The translations under genes and the position numbers were made by a program. Under the pieces are notes generated by a model, which had not been told where the DNA came from, made no database searches, and saw only the letters and a program-made list of their open reading frames with translations. DNA of 64,000 nt from Sediminibacterium ginsengisoli (GTDB lineage Bacteria > Bacteroidota > Bacteroidia > Chitinophagales > Chitinophagaceae): contig NZ_FUWH01000009.1 of assembly GCF_900167075.1 (NCBI RefSeq), forward strand, positions 8,586 through 72,585, written 5' to 3'. Each line of letters starts with the position of its first letter. Positions within the stretch are counted from its first letter, which is position 1. Positions 1 through 8,320 of this stretch are shown here, one piece after another.

Positions 1-167
1 GATTTTACGCTGCCTCCGCTGACGTCTCCCGAAGGGGACTCAGCGCAGCACGCACTTGCTATTTCTGAAGCTGTTTATATATTTCAACCTTCAGGTTGGT
101 ACCGTTATTTGTCGGTCAGGCGACCAACATGGCCCCACGCCCCTCACCCGCCATCACTCTATTTCAC

Positions 168-188
168 AAAAAAGGAGCCCGAAGCTCC
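168..188 (-). terminator. Intrinsic terminator after ftsE-like gene
   Basis: Read on the minus strand, a GGAGC/GCTCC stem with a TTCGG loop is followed by a run of six T. It lies about 30 bases past the stop of the ABC ATPase. The remaining ~165 bases to the window edge show no convincing gene. Confidence 0.75.
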
Positions 189-217
189 CTGTATTTAATT
201 CCTGTTGAAGTTCATAC

Positions 218-904
218 TTACTGTACCTGCGCAGCACTATCGATCACGTGGCCTTTTTCTGTTTTGAGAATACGGCTCGGGTAACGGTTAATTACGATGA
301 AATCGTGAGTTGCCATGATCACCGCCGTTCCGTAATCCTTTGCGATCTGGATCAGCAGTTGCATGATCTCATCACTGGTTTCCGGATCGAGGTTTCCGGT
401 TGGCTCATCGGCGAGGATCAGTTTGGGTGAGTTGAGCAGTGCACGCGCAATATCCACACGCTGCTGCTCACCACCGCTCATTTCGAACGGCATTTTAAAG
501 CCCTTGCTTTTAAGCCCTACCTTATCGAGTACATCATTGATCTTTTCCTCTATCAGGCGCTCGTCCTGCCAGCCCGTTGCCTTGAGTACGAACTTCAGGT
601 TCTCATGCACATTTCTGTCGGTCAGTAACTGAAAATCCTGGAATACCACGCCCAGGTTACGACGCAGGAACGGCACTTTTTTCCAGTCCATCGCCTTCAG
701 GTCAAAACCTACCACTGACGCCACGCCCTCTGTTAAGGTCAACTCACCGTACAGGGTTTTCAGCAGGCTGCTTTTGCCCGTACCTGTTTTACCTACGAGG
801 TATACGAATTCTCCCCTGTTAATGGTAAAATTCACATCCTGCAGCACCAGGTTACTGCCCTGGTATATATTGGCATTCCGTATGGATACTACTGTTTCTG
901 ACAT
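218..904 (-). CDS. ftsE: FtsE-like ABC transporter ATP-binding protein
   Basis: Cytoplasmic ATPase of the FtsE/LolD branch of ABC proteins. FtsE pairs with the membrane protein FtsX to control cell-wall hydrolases at division. At 228 aa it is a single ATPase domain. Visible motifs are Walker [10 protein letters not shown] (about residues 38-46), Q-loop VFQD (Gln89), signature SGGEQQR (143-149), Walker B LILADEP (162-168), D-loop NLDP and the switch His200. The cell-division FtsE name fits Bacteroidetes homologues, but a LolD- or MacB-type role cannot be excluded, because no ftsX or other permease lies nearby. The upstream neighbour on the same strand is purM, about 80 bases away, and a terminator follows directly. 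Confidence 0.85.
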   Translation of the reverse strand: MSETVVSIRNANIYQGSNLVLQDVNFTINRGEFVYLVGKTGTGKSSLLKTLYGELTLTEGVASVVGFDLKAMDWKKVPFLRRNLGVVFQDFQLLTDRNVHENLKFVLKATGWQDERLIEEKINDVLDKVGLKSKGFKMPFEMSGGEQQRVDIARALLNSPKLILADEPTGNLDPETSDEIMQLLIQIAKDYGTAVIMATHDFIVINRYPSRILKTEKGHVIDSAAQVQ

Positions 905-982
905 AAAGCTAAATTACTGATTGTAAACGGATTTTTATCCCGCTGCTCCCTTTAAATAAGAAGGTGCGGTATTATAGATCTG

Positions 983-2161
983 TTAATATTGATAAGAGAT
1001 CTCTCCAAAGCCACCGCGCAGGATCAGTTCCGCTGCTTCTGCTTCTTCCACCCTGCCTACGATCTTCGCTTCAATACCCAGTTTTGCGGCTTCTTCCATC
1101 ATTCCGCCGGCTGTTGCTTCATCTGTAAAGATCTCCAGACGATGCCCCATGTTGAATACCTGGTACATTTCCCTGTAATCGGCCCCTGAATTCGACTGGA
1201 TGAGGCCGAAGATCACCGGTGGTTCGAAAAGATTGTCTTTGATGATGCGTAATGGTTCCGGCAGGTATTTCATACACTTGGTCTGGCCGCCGCCACTGCA
1301 ATGGATCACCCCGGCGATCTCATTGAAATATTTACCCAGCAGCACATTCATCAGTGGCGCATAAGTTCTCGTAGGGCTCAGCAGCAACTGCCCGATAGTA
1401 TGATCTCCATAACCGGGAACATCAATGGTATCTGTCATGCCGTTCTTTCCGATATACACTACTTCGCTGTTCAGTTTGGGCTCGAATGTCTCGGGGTATT
1501 TTTCTGCATAATATTTACTGAGCACATCGTGACGGGCGCTGGTAAGACCGTTACTGCCCAGTCCACTGTTATAAGCTGCTTCATAACTGGCTTTCCCTGC
1601 ACTTGCAAAACCAACGATCACATTGCCGGCGGCGATCTTTTCGTTGGTGATGAGTTTGTCTTTGGGCCAGCGGGCCGTCATGGTTCCGTTCACGGCAATG
1701 GTGCGCACCACGTCTCCTACGTCGGCCGTTTCGCCGCCGAGGTAGTGAATATTCACACCATAACCGCGGAGCGTATCGAAGAATTCCTGTGTGCCGTTGA
1801 TAACCTGCTCCAGTACTTCACCGGTGATGAGCAATTTATTACGGTCGATGGTGGATGAGAACAGGAGATTGTCAGTTACGCCTACGCAAAGCAGGTCGTC
1901 GAGGTTCATGGCAACCGCATCCTGTGCAATTCCTTTCCAGACAGAAGCATCGCCGGTTTCCTTCCAGTAGAGGTAGGCCAGGATACTTTTGGTACCTGCA
2001 CCATCGGCATGCATGATATTGACCCAGGCATCATCGCCACATAAAAAATCAGCATAGATCTTACAGAATGCATGCGGGTACAGTCCCTGGTCCAGCTTAC
2101 GGATAGCAGTATGCACTTCTTCCTTCTGAGCCGAAACACCGCGTTGAGAATAGAGAGACAT
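983..2161 (-). CDS. purM: Phosphoribosylformylglycinamidine cyclo-ligase (AIR synthetase)
   Basis: Fifth step of purine synthesis: ATP-dependent ring closure of FGAM to AIR. The 392-aa product matches the longer PurM form common in Bacteroidetes rather than the ~345-aa enterobacterial form. The N-terminal AIRS domain carries the ADGAGTKS segment and MNLDDLLCVG; the C-terminal AIRS_C domain follows with its GGGQTK glycine turn. I start at the ATG beginning MSLYSQ, not the in-frame codon 51 bases upstream, because an exact TACATTTG promoter element lies between the two. The divergent neighbour is ribF. purE lies 14 kb away, so the purine genes are scattered here. Confidence 0.95.
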   Translation of the reverse strand: MSLYSQRGVSAQKEEVHTAIRKLDQGLYPHAFCKIYADFLCGDDAWVNIMHADGAGTKSILAYLYWKETGDASVWKGIAQDAVAMNLDDLLCVGVTDNLLFSSTIDRNKLLITGEVLEQVINGTQEFFDTLRGYGVNIHYLGGETADVGDVVRTIAVNGTMTARWPKDKLITNEKIAAGNVIVGFASAGKASYEAAYNSGLGSNGLTSARHDVLSKYYAEKYPETFEPKLNSEVVYIGKNGMTDTIDVPGYGDHTIGQLLLSPTRTYAPLMNVLLGKYFNEIAGVIHCSGGGQTKCMKYLPEPLRIIKDNLFEPPVIFGLIQSNSGADYREMYQVFNMGHRLEIFTDEATAGGMMEEAAKLGIEAKIVGRVEEAEAAELILRGGFGEISYQY

Positions 2162-2185
2162 GGAGGAATATTGATATTTGAACTG

Positions 2186-2193
2186 CAAATGTA
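2186..2193 (-). promoter_or_regulatory. Bacteroidetes -7 element for purM
   Basis: Exact TAnnTTTG match (TACATTTG on the minus strand), 24 bases before the chosen purM ATG. A TTG lies 16 bases further upstream, slightly closer than the usual 19-20. It supports the shorter purM start. Confidence 0.6.
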
Positions 2194-2260
2194 ACACATA
2201 GAGCAATTGCAAGCAGGGATTAAATGGGTCATACTTCAGCAGAAAGTGCTCCGGCTGCCT

Positions 2261-2268
2261 TATTTTTG
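2261..2268 (+). promoter_or_regulatory. Bacteroidetes -7 element for ribF
   Basis: Exact TATTTTTG match ending only seven bases before the ribF ATG. This implies a leader of a few bases or none. No good TTG is seen at the normal -33 spacing. Confidence 0.6.
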
Positions 2269-2275
2269 CGCCGCT

Positions 2276-3208
2276 ATGAGGGTATATCGTGAACTGGAGT
2301 CATTACCGGAATTCCGCAATGCGGTTGTTACAATCGGCACTTTCGATGGGGTCCACCAGGGGCATAAGCAGATCATTGCACAGCTCCGGGAAGAAGCGGC
2401 GCGCATAGGCGGCGAAACGGTAATCATTACTTTTCATCCCCACCCGCGCAAGATCGTCTCTTCCGTCCCCGGTGATATCAGGCTCCTGAATACCCCCGAA
2501 GAAAAGATTGCGCTGCTCGAAGCTGCCGGTGTTGACCACCTGGTAGTAGTTCCTTTCGATCATCATTTTTCCAACCAGAGTGCGGAAGATTATATTACTG
2601 AATTCCTGTACCGCTATTTTAAACCACATACCGTTATCATTGGTTATGATCACCGTTTTGGAAAAGGGCGCGAAGGCAATTACCAGCTGCTGGAGCAGTT
2701 TGGCGCATCACTTGGATTTCTGGTAAAGGAAATTCCGGAAGCGCTCTGCAACGAGATCACAGTCAGCTCTACCCGCATCCGCCATGCCATTGCCGCCAGC
2801 GACATCGAAACGGCCAATGCATTTCTCGGCTATCCTTATTTCTTCGAAGGGACGGTTGTAAAAGGCAACCAGCTCGGCCGTACCATCGGCTATCCTACCG
2901 CCAATCTGCATGTTGCGGCAGAAGATAAACTGATTCCGGGTAATGGTGTTTATGTAGTGCATGCAATCGTGAATGATCAGCAATATTCAGGTATGATGAA
3001 TATCGGCGTCCGGCCTACCGTAGATGGTAAAAAACGCGTGATCGAAGTGAATATTTTCGACTTCTCGGCTGATATTTATGACCAGACGCTGAAGGTCCGT
3101 GTATTACATCACCTGCGGGGCGAAGTGAAATTCAACGGGCTCGACGAGCTGAAGAACCAGCTGGCGCTCGACAGACAACGCTCTCTTGATTTTCTTGCAG
3201 GCGCCTGA
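2276..3208 (+). CDS. ribF: Bifunctional riboflavin kinase / FAD synthetase
   Basis: Makes FMN from riboflavin and then FAD from FMN. The 310-aa product has the N-terminal FAD-synthetase nucleotidyltransferase domain with GTFDGVHQGH at residues 21-30 and TFHPHPRK soon after, a STRIR segment in mid-protein, and a C-terminal riboflavin-kinase domain marked by GRTIGYPTANL at about residue 200. The start is the ATG before RVYREL: the upstream in-frame codon would place the promoter inside the gene and add a non-conserved tail. It is convergent with holA, with only four bases between the stops. Confidence 0.95.
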   Translation: MRVYRELESLPEFRNAVVTIGTFDGVHQGHKQIIAQLREEAARIGGETVIITFHPHPRKIVSSVPGDIRLLNTPEEKIALLEAAGVDHLVVVPFDHHFSNQSAEDYITEFLYRYFKPHTVIIGYDHRFGKGREGNYQLLEQFGASLGFLVKEIPEALCNEITVSSTRIRHAIAASDIETANAFLGYPYFFEGTVVKGNQLGRTIGYPTANLHVAAEDKLIPGNGVYVVHAIVNDQQYSGMMNIGVRPTVDGKKRVIEVNIFDFSADIYDQTLKVRVLHHLRGEVKFNGLDELKNQLALDRQRSLDFLAGA

Positions 3209-3212
3209 GCTT

Positions 3213-4211
3213 TTAAGCCATCATTTTTACAATAAGTTCTTTCATCAGGCTGGCGTCTGATGTGCCGCTGTCGTGGATACCGATGCTTCTCAGGTTGTAC
3301 TGGTGCAACAGGAGCAATATGTTTTCTACCCCACGGTAATCGTAGCGTTTGGCTGCAGCCAGGTAATCCTTCATGAAATAAGGGTTCACCCCCAGGGCCG
3401 ATGCGATCGTTTTCTCATCCTGCCCCTGCATGCTGAACAACATGAACACCTTACTGAAAAAATTATAGAGCGCCGGCAGCACCAGTTGAATCGGAGCTGC
3501 TTTAGGATTTGCTTCAAAATACCCGATGATCCGGATAGCTTTGGCCATATCTTTTTTAGCCGCTGCATCCTGCAGCTCAAATACATTGAATTCCTTACTT
3601 ACACCGATATAATTTTCGATATCATCTTCCGTGATGTTCTTGCGTGGCCCCAGGTTCACAGCCAGTTTTTCTATTTCATTCTGGATACGGCTCAGGTCGT
3701 TGCCGATATGATCTACCAGTAACAGCAGCGCTTTCTGTGTAATGCCCAGCCCATGATGCAGTACCATCTGGTTAGCCCATTCAGGCAGCTGGCTGTCGTA
3801 CATTTTTTTTGTGGTGAGCATTTCTCCTTTCTGCTTCAGCAGCTTGGACAATTTGGAACGGCCGTCCACTTTTTTATCCTTGTAGCTGACCACAAATACG
3901 GTAGAGGGCAACGGGTTCTCGATATAACCTTCCAGTTTATCGATATCCCGCATCTGCTGCGCTTCTTTCAGTAATACCACCTGTCTTTCCGAGAACATCG
4001 GGTAACGCCTGCAGGCATTTACCACATCAGTCCATGCGGCATCTTTCCCATAAAAAATAGTAAGGTTAAACCCTGCTTCGCTTTCTGCCAGGATCTTGTG
4101 TTCTGCGTAATGCATAACCTGGTCGATAAAAAAAGGTTCTTCACCTTCCAGCCAGTATACAGGCTTGAAAGTTCCTTTTTTCCATTCTCCGATGATCTTT
4201 TCTGCCGACAT
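3213..4211 (-). CDS. holA: DNA polymerase III subunit delta
   Basis: Clamp-loader delta subunit, which opens the sliding clamp during its loading on DNA. The 332-aa product starts MSAEKIIGEWKKG and has the typical holA opening, in which a short helix is followed by VYWLEGEEPFFIDQV. The Rossmann-like N-terminal domain and C-terminal helical collar match the family in length and layout, for example QLPEWANQMV and the NDLSRIQNEIEKLA helix in the middle. As in other delta subunits there is no functional Walker A. The downstream end nearly touches ribF. It is preceded by the exonuclease gene on the same strand, about 65 bases away, so the two may be co-transcribed. Confidence 0.93.
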   Translation of the reverse strand: MSAEKIIGEWKKGTFKPVYWLEGEEPFFIDQVMHYAEHKILAESEAGFNLTIFYGKDAAWTDVVNACRRYPMFSERQVVLLKEAQQMRDIDKLEGYIENPLPSTVFVVSYKDKKVDGRSKLSKLLKQKGEMLTTKKMYDSQLPEWANQMVLHHGLGITQKALLLLVDHIGNDLSRIQNEIEKLAVNLGPRKNITEDDIENYIGVSKEFNVFELQDAAAKKDMAKAIRIIGYFEANPKAAPIQLVLPALYNFFSKVFMLFSMQGQDEKTIASALGVNPYFMKDYLAAAKRYDYRGVENILLLLHQYNLRSIGIHDSGTSDASLMKELIVKMMA

Positions 4212-4276
4212 GGCTGCAAATATCCTTTACCTGCTTCTAAATCAGGCAGAAAGTTGTAAACAAATCAATCAACAGT

Positions 4277-4990
4277 TTAACCGGCCACCGTTACCTGTTC
4301 CGGCTGCAGGGGCGGCTGGTTCTGAAAGCGCAGGATCACGCCGGCGGTCACGATCACATCGCGCTGGCAGTACTCCACAATGCGCGGCAGGTCATTGTCT
4401 TTATAATATACATCCTGCACCATACTGCCATCCATATCTGTTTTGGAAGTAGGTATTCCCAGTACGGAAGCGAGCAGGTGGAGGGATATATAATTTTTAT
4501 TGTCGCCGAATTTCCACCAGCTCAATGTATCGAACATTTTCACCTCCCATGGCTTACGCTCGTGCAACCGGAGATAATCCGGTAACTGCAGCCCGTTCAC
4601 CAGCATACGCCGGCAGATATAGGGGATATCGAATTCCCGGATATTATGCCCTGCAAAACGAAAGTCGCGGTTATGGCGGTGCATCCGGTCGCAAAGAACC
4701 GTGAACTCTTCCAGTACTGTTTTTTCATCGTTACCGGAGATGCTTTTTATTTTAAGGCTCCGGTTTTGCTTTTCATCGTAATAAAAGAAAGCCGTTGAGA
4801 TACAAATGATTTTACCGAATTCTGCCAGAATTCCGCCTTTTTTCCGGTACAGAACCGCGGGTTCTTCCCCTTCTGGCACGGTTTTAGATATTTTGTCCCG
4901 AAATAGTTGCTGCCAGTCAGGATCGAGTTGTTCAAACGACGCTGCCTGCGGCACTGTTTCAATATCAAGTAGTAATAAATCTGTTAGCAT
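4277..4990 (-). CDS. Predicted 3'-5' exonuclease (PolB exonuclease-like, DnaQ fold)
   Basis: A 237-aa single-domain nuclease resembling the Pfam family 'predicted 3'-5' exonuclease related to the exonuclease domain of PolB'. The three exonuclease motifs are visible: ExoI as LLDIET (Asp9, Glu11), ExoII as FAGHNIREFDIP in the middle, and ExoIII as YCQRDVIVT near the C-terminus, where Tyr and Asp are the conserved residues. It has no polymerase domain. A role in DNA repair or RNA processing is inferred. It is followed by holA on the same strand and divergent from the coiled-coil membrane protein. Confidence 0.85.
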   Translation of the reverse strand: MLTDLLLLDIETVPQAASFEQLDPDWQQLFRDKISKTVPEGEEPAVLYRKKGGILAEFGKIICISTAFFYYDEKQNRSLKIKSISGNDEKTVLEEFTVLCDRMHRHNRDFRFAGHNIREFDIPYICRRMLVNGLQLPDYLRLHERKPWEVKMFDTLSWWKFGDNKNYISLHLLASVLGIPTSKTDMDGSMVQDVYYKDNDLPRIVEYCQRDVIVTAGVILRFQNQPPLQPEQVTVAG

Positions 4991-5035
4991 ATCATCTTAC
5001 ATTTAAAAACACGTTTAACATTAAATTGAATATTT

Positions 5036-6019
5036 ATGAGCTACCCACAAGCAACCTCATCTTCTAATCAGCCTCAGCAGAAAGACAATCGTAAAGTAAT
5101 CTACGGCGTGCTGATCGCCGCATTGATCGGTACATGGGGCTATATCATCTATGATAAAAGCAGGACTCATGAAACCGTTACTATGCTTGAAAATAAAATC
5201 GGTAATGTAGACAGTGCACGCAATGCGATCCAGCAGGAGTTCGTAATAGTCTCAGCCAAAGCCGATTCCATTACGCAGTCAAATATACAGTTACAGGGAG
5301 CACTTGCAGACAGAGGCACTGAAATTCAGAAATTAAAAAGCAATATCGCCGGCATCCTGAAGAAAAAAAATGCCAGCGAATCTGAGCTTGCACAGGCCAA
5401 ACAAATGATCGGCGAGCTGAATGGGAAAGTAGACGGACTGTTTGCCGAAATTGAAAAACTGAAAGGTGAAAACCAGGTACTGACTGCATCCAACCAGCAG
5501 CTCACTACCGAAAAAACACAACTCACCACTGATAAACAGAACCTGGAAGAGAACCTGAACACTACCAAAACCGAGAAGAAACAACTCGAAGAAAAAGTAG
5601 ATGTGGCTTCTACCCTGCACGCTTCCAATATCGGCATCGCTGCTTTGAAGGTAAACAGCAGCGGTAAAGAAAAAGAAACTTCTACCGCAAAAAGAGCTGA
5701 TGTAATGCGTATTTCTTTCAATCTCGATCAGAACAGGGTTACACCAAGTGGCAGCAAAGATATTTTTGTAGTAGTTACCGCACCAGATGGTAAAGTGATC
5801 TCTGAAGGTGGGTCTTTCCAGACCAGGGAAGAAGGTTCAAAATCTTTCACCAGCAAAGTAACCGTTAACTACGAGCAGGGAAGAAATATACCTGTTAGCT
5901 TCGACTGGAGGCAGAATGATAAATACCTCATCGGCGATTACAAGATCGAGATCTATAATAATGGTTTCAAGATTGGCGAAGGTGTGAAAACACTGAAAAA
6001 AGGCGGTCTGTTCGGTTAG
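5036..6019 (+). CDS. Membrane-anchored coiled-coil protein, function unknown
   Basis: A 327-aa protein of no family I can name. After a polar Gln/Ser-rich start of about 20 residues there is one membrane segment (about residues 23-41, VIYGVLIAALIG). A long coiled coil follows (about 48-190), rich in Gln, Lys, Glu and Thr, with heptad-like LTTEKTQLTTDKQNLEE. The last ~120 residues look beta-rich (DIFVVVTAPDGKVI, NVNYEQG-like strands). The topology is probably a cytoplasmic N-terminus with a periplasmic coil and C-terminal domain. It is monocistronic and has its own strong terminator. Similar proteins are annotated as hypothetical or 'chromosome segregation' in related genomes, but that label usually reflects only the coiled coil. 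Confidence 0.7.
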   Translation: MSYPQATSSSNQPQQKDNRKVIYGVLIAALIGTWGYIIYDKSRTHETVTMLENKIGNVDSARNAIQQEFVIVSAKADSITQSNIQLQGALADRGTEIQKLKSNIAGILKKKNASESELAQAKQMIGELNGKVDGLFAEIEKLKGENQVLTASNQQLTTEKTQLTTDKQNLEENLNTTKTEKKQLEEKVDVASTLHASNIGIAALKVNSSGKEKETSTAKRADVMRISFNLDQNRVTPSGSKDIFVVVTAPDGKVISEGGSFQTREEGSKSFTSKVTVNYEQGRNIPVSFDWRQNDKYLIGDYKIEIYNNGFKIGEGVKTLKKGGLFG

Positions 6020-6045
6020 TCATATCGTTACCCTATATATATCTG

Positions 6046-6072
6046 AAAGCAGTCCGCATGGACTGCTTTTTT
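6046..6072 (+). terminator. Intrinsic terminator after coiled-coil gene
   Basis: Perfect ten-base arms AAAGCAGTCC / GGACTGCTTT with a GCAT loop and a T tract, 26 bases past the stop codon. Confidence 0.9.
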
Positions 6073-6128
6073 ATTATCTGCACATTGAGACAATCTAACG
6101 CTGACACAAAAGCTGTATTTTTAGAACC

Positions 6129-7283
6129 ATGATCCCATCCTGGCTTAACTGGAAAATAATACTTGTAGTGATTGCCATTATTGTGGTAAGCGGTACTATT
6201 TTTTATTCGCGTTACGTAGCGGGGAAGATTGCTCATGAAGAAAGAAAAAACGTGGAAGCATGGGTAGAGGCACAAAGGACCATTTTGAATTCAGCCGATA
6301 CGGCCAGCATCAACCTTGCAACCAGGATCTCTACAGAAAATACGCAGATCCCGATTATTGAGACCAACGAGAGAGACAGCATCACAGGCAATTACCGCAA
6401 TCTCGATTCTGCTACTGTAAAAGACAATCCGCTTTATCTCCGGGAAAAACTGCTGCAGTTTAAAAGGTACAACAGGTTTCCGATTATACTGGTGTTAAAG
6501 GATACGCCCTATACTGCCAATCATTACTATTACGGTGAAAGTACGTTGCTGAAAGAAGCAAGGCTCTATCCTATAGTACAGCTGATCATTGTTGCATTAT
6601 TTATTACCATTGCGCTGGTAGCGATCAGCACGAGTTATCAGAATACACAGAACAAATTATGGGCCGCCATGGCAAAGGAAACGGCCCATCAGCTGGGCAC
6701 GCCGGTATCGAGCCTGGAAGGCTGGCTGGAAATCCTGAAAGAAGATACGGTCAATGATAAGATCGTTCCTGAGATCAGTAAAGATGTTAACCGGTTGTTA
6801 TTGATTACAGACAGGTTCGGCAAAATCGGAAGTCAGCCAAAACTTGAGCGCAGCAATCCTGTGCCTCAGATCTCGCATATCATCGAGTATATGAAAAAGC
6901 GTACGGGTAAGCATGTAGTATTCGCTTTTCATCATACAGGAACAACAACATATCCTTTGCTTAGTCCGCCGCTGTTCGACTGGGTTATGGAAAACCTGAT
7001 CAAAAATGCACTGGATGCACTGGAAGGGAACGGCGAAATATCCATCACCTGCACTTCACTCGCGCACGCTTTTATAATAGATGTAACCGATTCCGGCAAA
7101 GGCATCCCGAAGAACATTGTGAAAAAAGTATTCAGGCCGGGATTCACTACCAAAAAAAGGGGCTGGGGACTCGGCCTTTCACTCAGCAAAAGAATTGTTG
7201 AGGAATACCATAAAGGCCAGCTTTTTGTAAAATGGAGTGAAGCAGGTAAGGGTACAACGTTCAGGATTGTATTACCGGTATGA
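6129..7283 (+). CDS. Sensor histidine kinase (orphan)
   Basis: A 384-aa membrane kinase. TM1 is about residues 8-24 and TM2 about 149-168, enclosing a ~120-aa periplasmic sensor with no recognised domain. The phosphoacceptor box is ETAHQLGTPVSSLEGW with His187. The HATPase_c domain shows the N box (MENLIKNALDALEG), the G1 box (DSGKGIP), a short F-like RPGFTTKK and the G2 box (GWGLGLSLSKRIVEEYH). The Gln-Leu-Gly after the His is typical of a Bacteroidetes kinase subgroup. No response regulator is adjacent, so its partner is unknown. A TATTTTTA close to the -7 consensus lies just upstream. Confidence 0.9.
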   Translation: MIPSWLNWKIILVVIAIIVVSGTIFYSRYVAGKIAHEERKNVEAWVEAQRTILNSADTASINLATRISTENTQIPIIETNERDSITGNYRNLDSATVKDNPLYLREKLLQFKRYNRFPIILVLKDTPYTANHYYYGESTLLKEARLYPIVQLIIVALFITIALVAISTSYQNTQNKLWAAMAKETAHQLGTPVSSLEGWLEILKEDTVNDKIVPEISKDVNRLLLITDRFGKIGSQPKLERSNPVPQISHIIEYMKKRTGKHVVFAFHHTGTTTYPLLSPPLFDWVMENLIKNALDALEGNGEISITCTSLAHAFIIDVTDSGKGIPKNIVKKVFRPGFTTKKRGWGLGLSLSKRIVEEYHKGQLFVKWSEAGKGTTFRIVLPV

Positions 7284-7477
7284 TTTTATTCAACGCTCGC
7301 CTGATCTCCTTTACATATTCAGGAATGGTGATTGTTTCAATATAACTTTCAGCAATGTCAGCTGTTATGAATTCACCTTTTTTCTTTTAATAAATTTCGT
7401 GGAGAGAATTTATTCTTAACCAGAACATATAAAACGGGCTTTAGCAGATCATTGATATAGAATTTATGCACGGCCAT
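7261..7477 (-). pseudogene. Possible frameshifted small gene
   Basis: On the minus strand an ATG opens a 34-codon frame (MAVHKFYINDLLKP...) that stops at TGA right after a run of six A. In the next frame a protein-like stretch continues without interruption (GEFITADIAESYIETITIP ... IRRALNKIIPVIQS) to a stop inside the 3' end of the histidine kinase. That second part has no start codon of its own and has a TAA directly upstream. Removing one A from the run would join both parts into a ~71-aa protein. It could be a decayed gene, a sequencing error, or chance. I do not recognise the family. The rest of this gap holds only the downstream terminator. Confidence 0.3.
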
Positions 7478-7540
7478 CCTGCAGGCGATGGAATGACATG
7501 ATTTGACCGCTTTTCCATTTCTCTTCAATTTTAAATAAAA

Positions 7541-7573
7541 TTACGCCTTCTTAATATTCTTAAGAAGGCGTAA
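7541..7573 (-). terminator. Intrinsic terminator after DUF2807 gene
   Basis: Perfect 14-base arms TTACGCCTTCTTAA / TTAAGAAGGCGTAA with a five-base loop, followed on the minus strand by TTTTATTT. It lies 27 bases past the stop. Confidence 0.88.
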
Positions 7574-7599
7574 ACGTTTAAATGCGTATAAAGTTTATT

Positions 7600-8262
7600 T
7601 TACATCCGCTTCACAGTACCACCACTGCTCACGTGAATATTCCTGATCAGCCCTTCGCCCTTGAAACGCACAAATGCACCGCTGCTGGCATCTGCCGATA
7701 ACTCTTTGGTAATGGTTACATTCACACCTGAGCCACTATCCACATCTACTTTGCAGTTTTCAGCAACCAGGTCATAACTTCCGAACTGTGCGCCGCTGTT
7801 GCCGTCTACGGAGAGGGATTGTACTTTCCCGGAGAGTTTAAGCGTTCCGCCACTGTTCATTTTAACGGCCAGGCGGTTCAGGTCAAGATCGCTTGCATGC
7901 ACACTGGCGCCGCTCGAACATTTGATCTGGTCAATATCTTTATACGATACATATACGGTGATCTGCCAGTTCTTCCATTTTTTCCAGAACTTCCAGTCGT
8001 CCTGTACCCGTGTTACACGCAGAACGCCATTTTCTACTCTTGTTTTCACCTGGGGGATGATCTCGGCATCGCTGGCGGTTATTACCAGTTCTTCTTTTGA
8101 GCCTTTGGTCAGCACTACTTTAATTCCGGCCGATGTTTCCACACCGTGAAAAGCGTCTACTGATCTTTTTTCAGCATTCTCGCCATACACCACTTTTTCC
8201 TGGCTGTAGGTGAAGGAGGTGATCGAAAGGAGACAGATCAATGCAAGGGTTATTCTTTTCAT
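7600..8262 (-). CDS. Exported DUF2807 (head GIN domain) protein
   Basis: A 220-aa exported protein with a signal peptide of about 20 residues (ending FTYSQ) and a DUF2807 / 'putative auto-transporter adhesin, head GIN domain' body. The body is a repetitive right-handed beta structure, seen in repeated Ser-Gly-Gly/Ser-Ser-Gly turns (CSSGASV, MNSGGT, GNSGAQ, DSGSGV, VSSGGTV). The function of this family is not established; a cell-surface or periplasmic role is likely. A paralogue with the same C-terminal plan (GLIRNIHVSSGG here, GLIRDISASGGA there) lies at 50 kb. It has its own terminator, and glgB lies upstream on the same strand. Confidence 0.85.
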   Translation of the reverse strand: MKRITLALICLLSITSFTYSQEKVVYGENAEKRSVDAFHGVETSAGIKVVLTKGSKEELVITASDAEIIPQVKTRVENGVLRVTRVQDDWKFWKKWKNWQITVYVSYKDIDQIKCSSGASVHASDLDLNRLAVKMNSGGTLKLSGKVQSLSVDGNSGAQFGSYDLVAENCKVDVDSGSGVNVTITKELSADASSGAFVRFKGEGLIRNIHVSSGGTVKRM

Positions 8263-8320
8263 ACTCTTTTTTTATTGTAACGGACCGGCAGCGGCTTTGT
8301 TACAGCAGTCCGAAAATTTG

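Noticed and set aside
1..160. Gene remnant at the left edge (minus-strand tail TNLKVEIYKQLQK then stop)
   Set aside because: The frame is interrupted by a stop a few codons earlier and lies right after the ftsE-like gene's terminator, so there is too little to support a gene.
1301..1858. 185-codon plus-strand open frame
   Set aside because: It is a shadow of purM on the other strand, with no start context or family motif.
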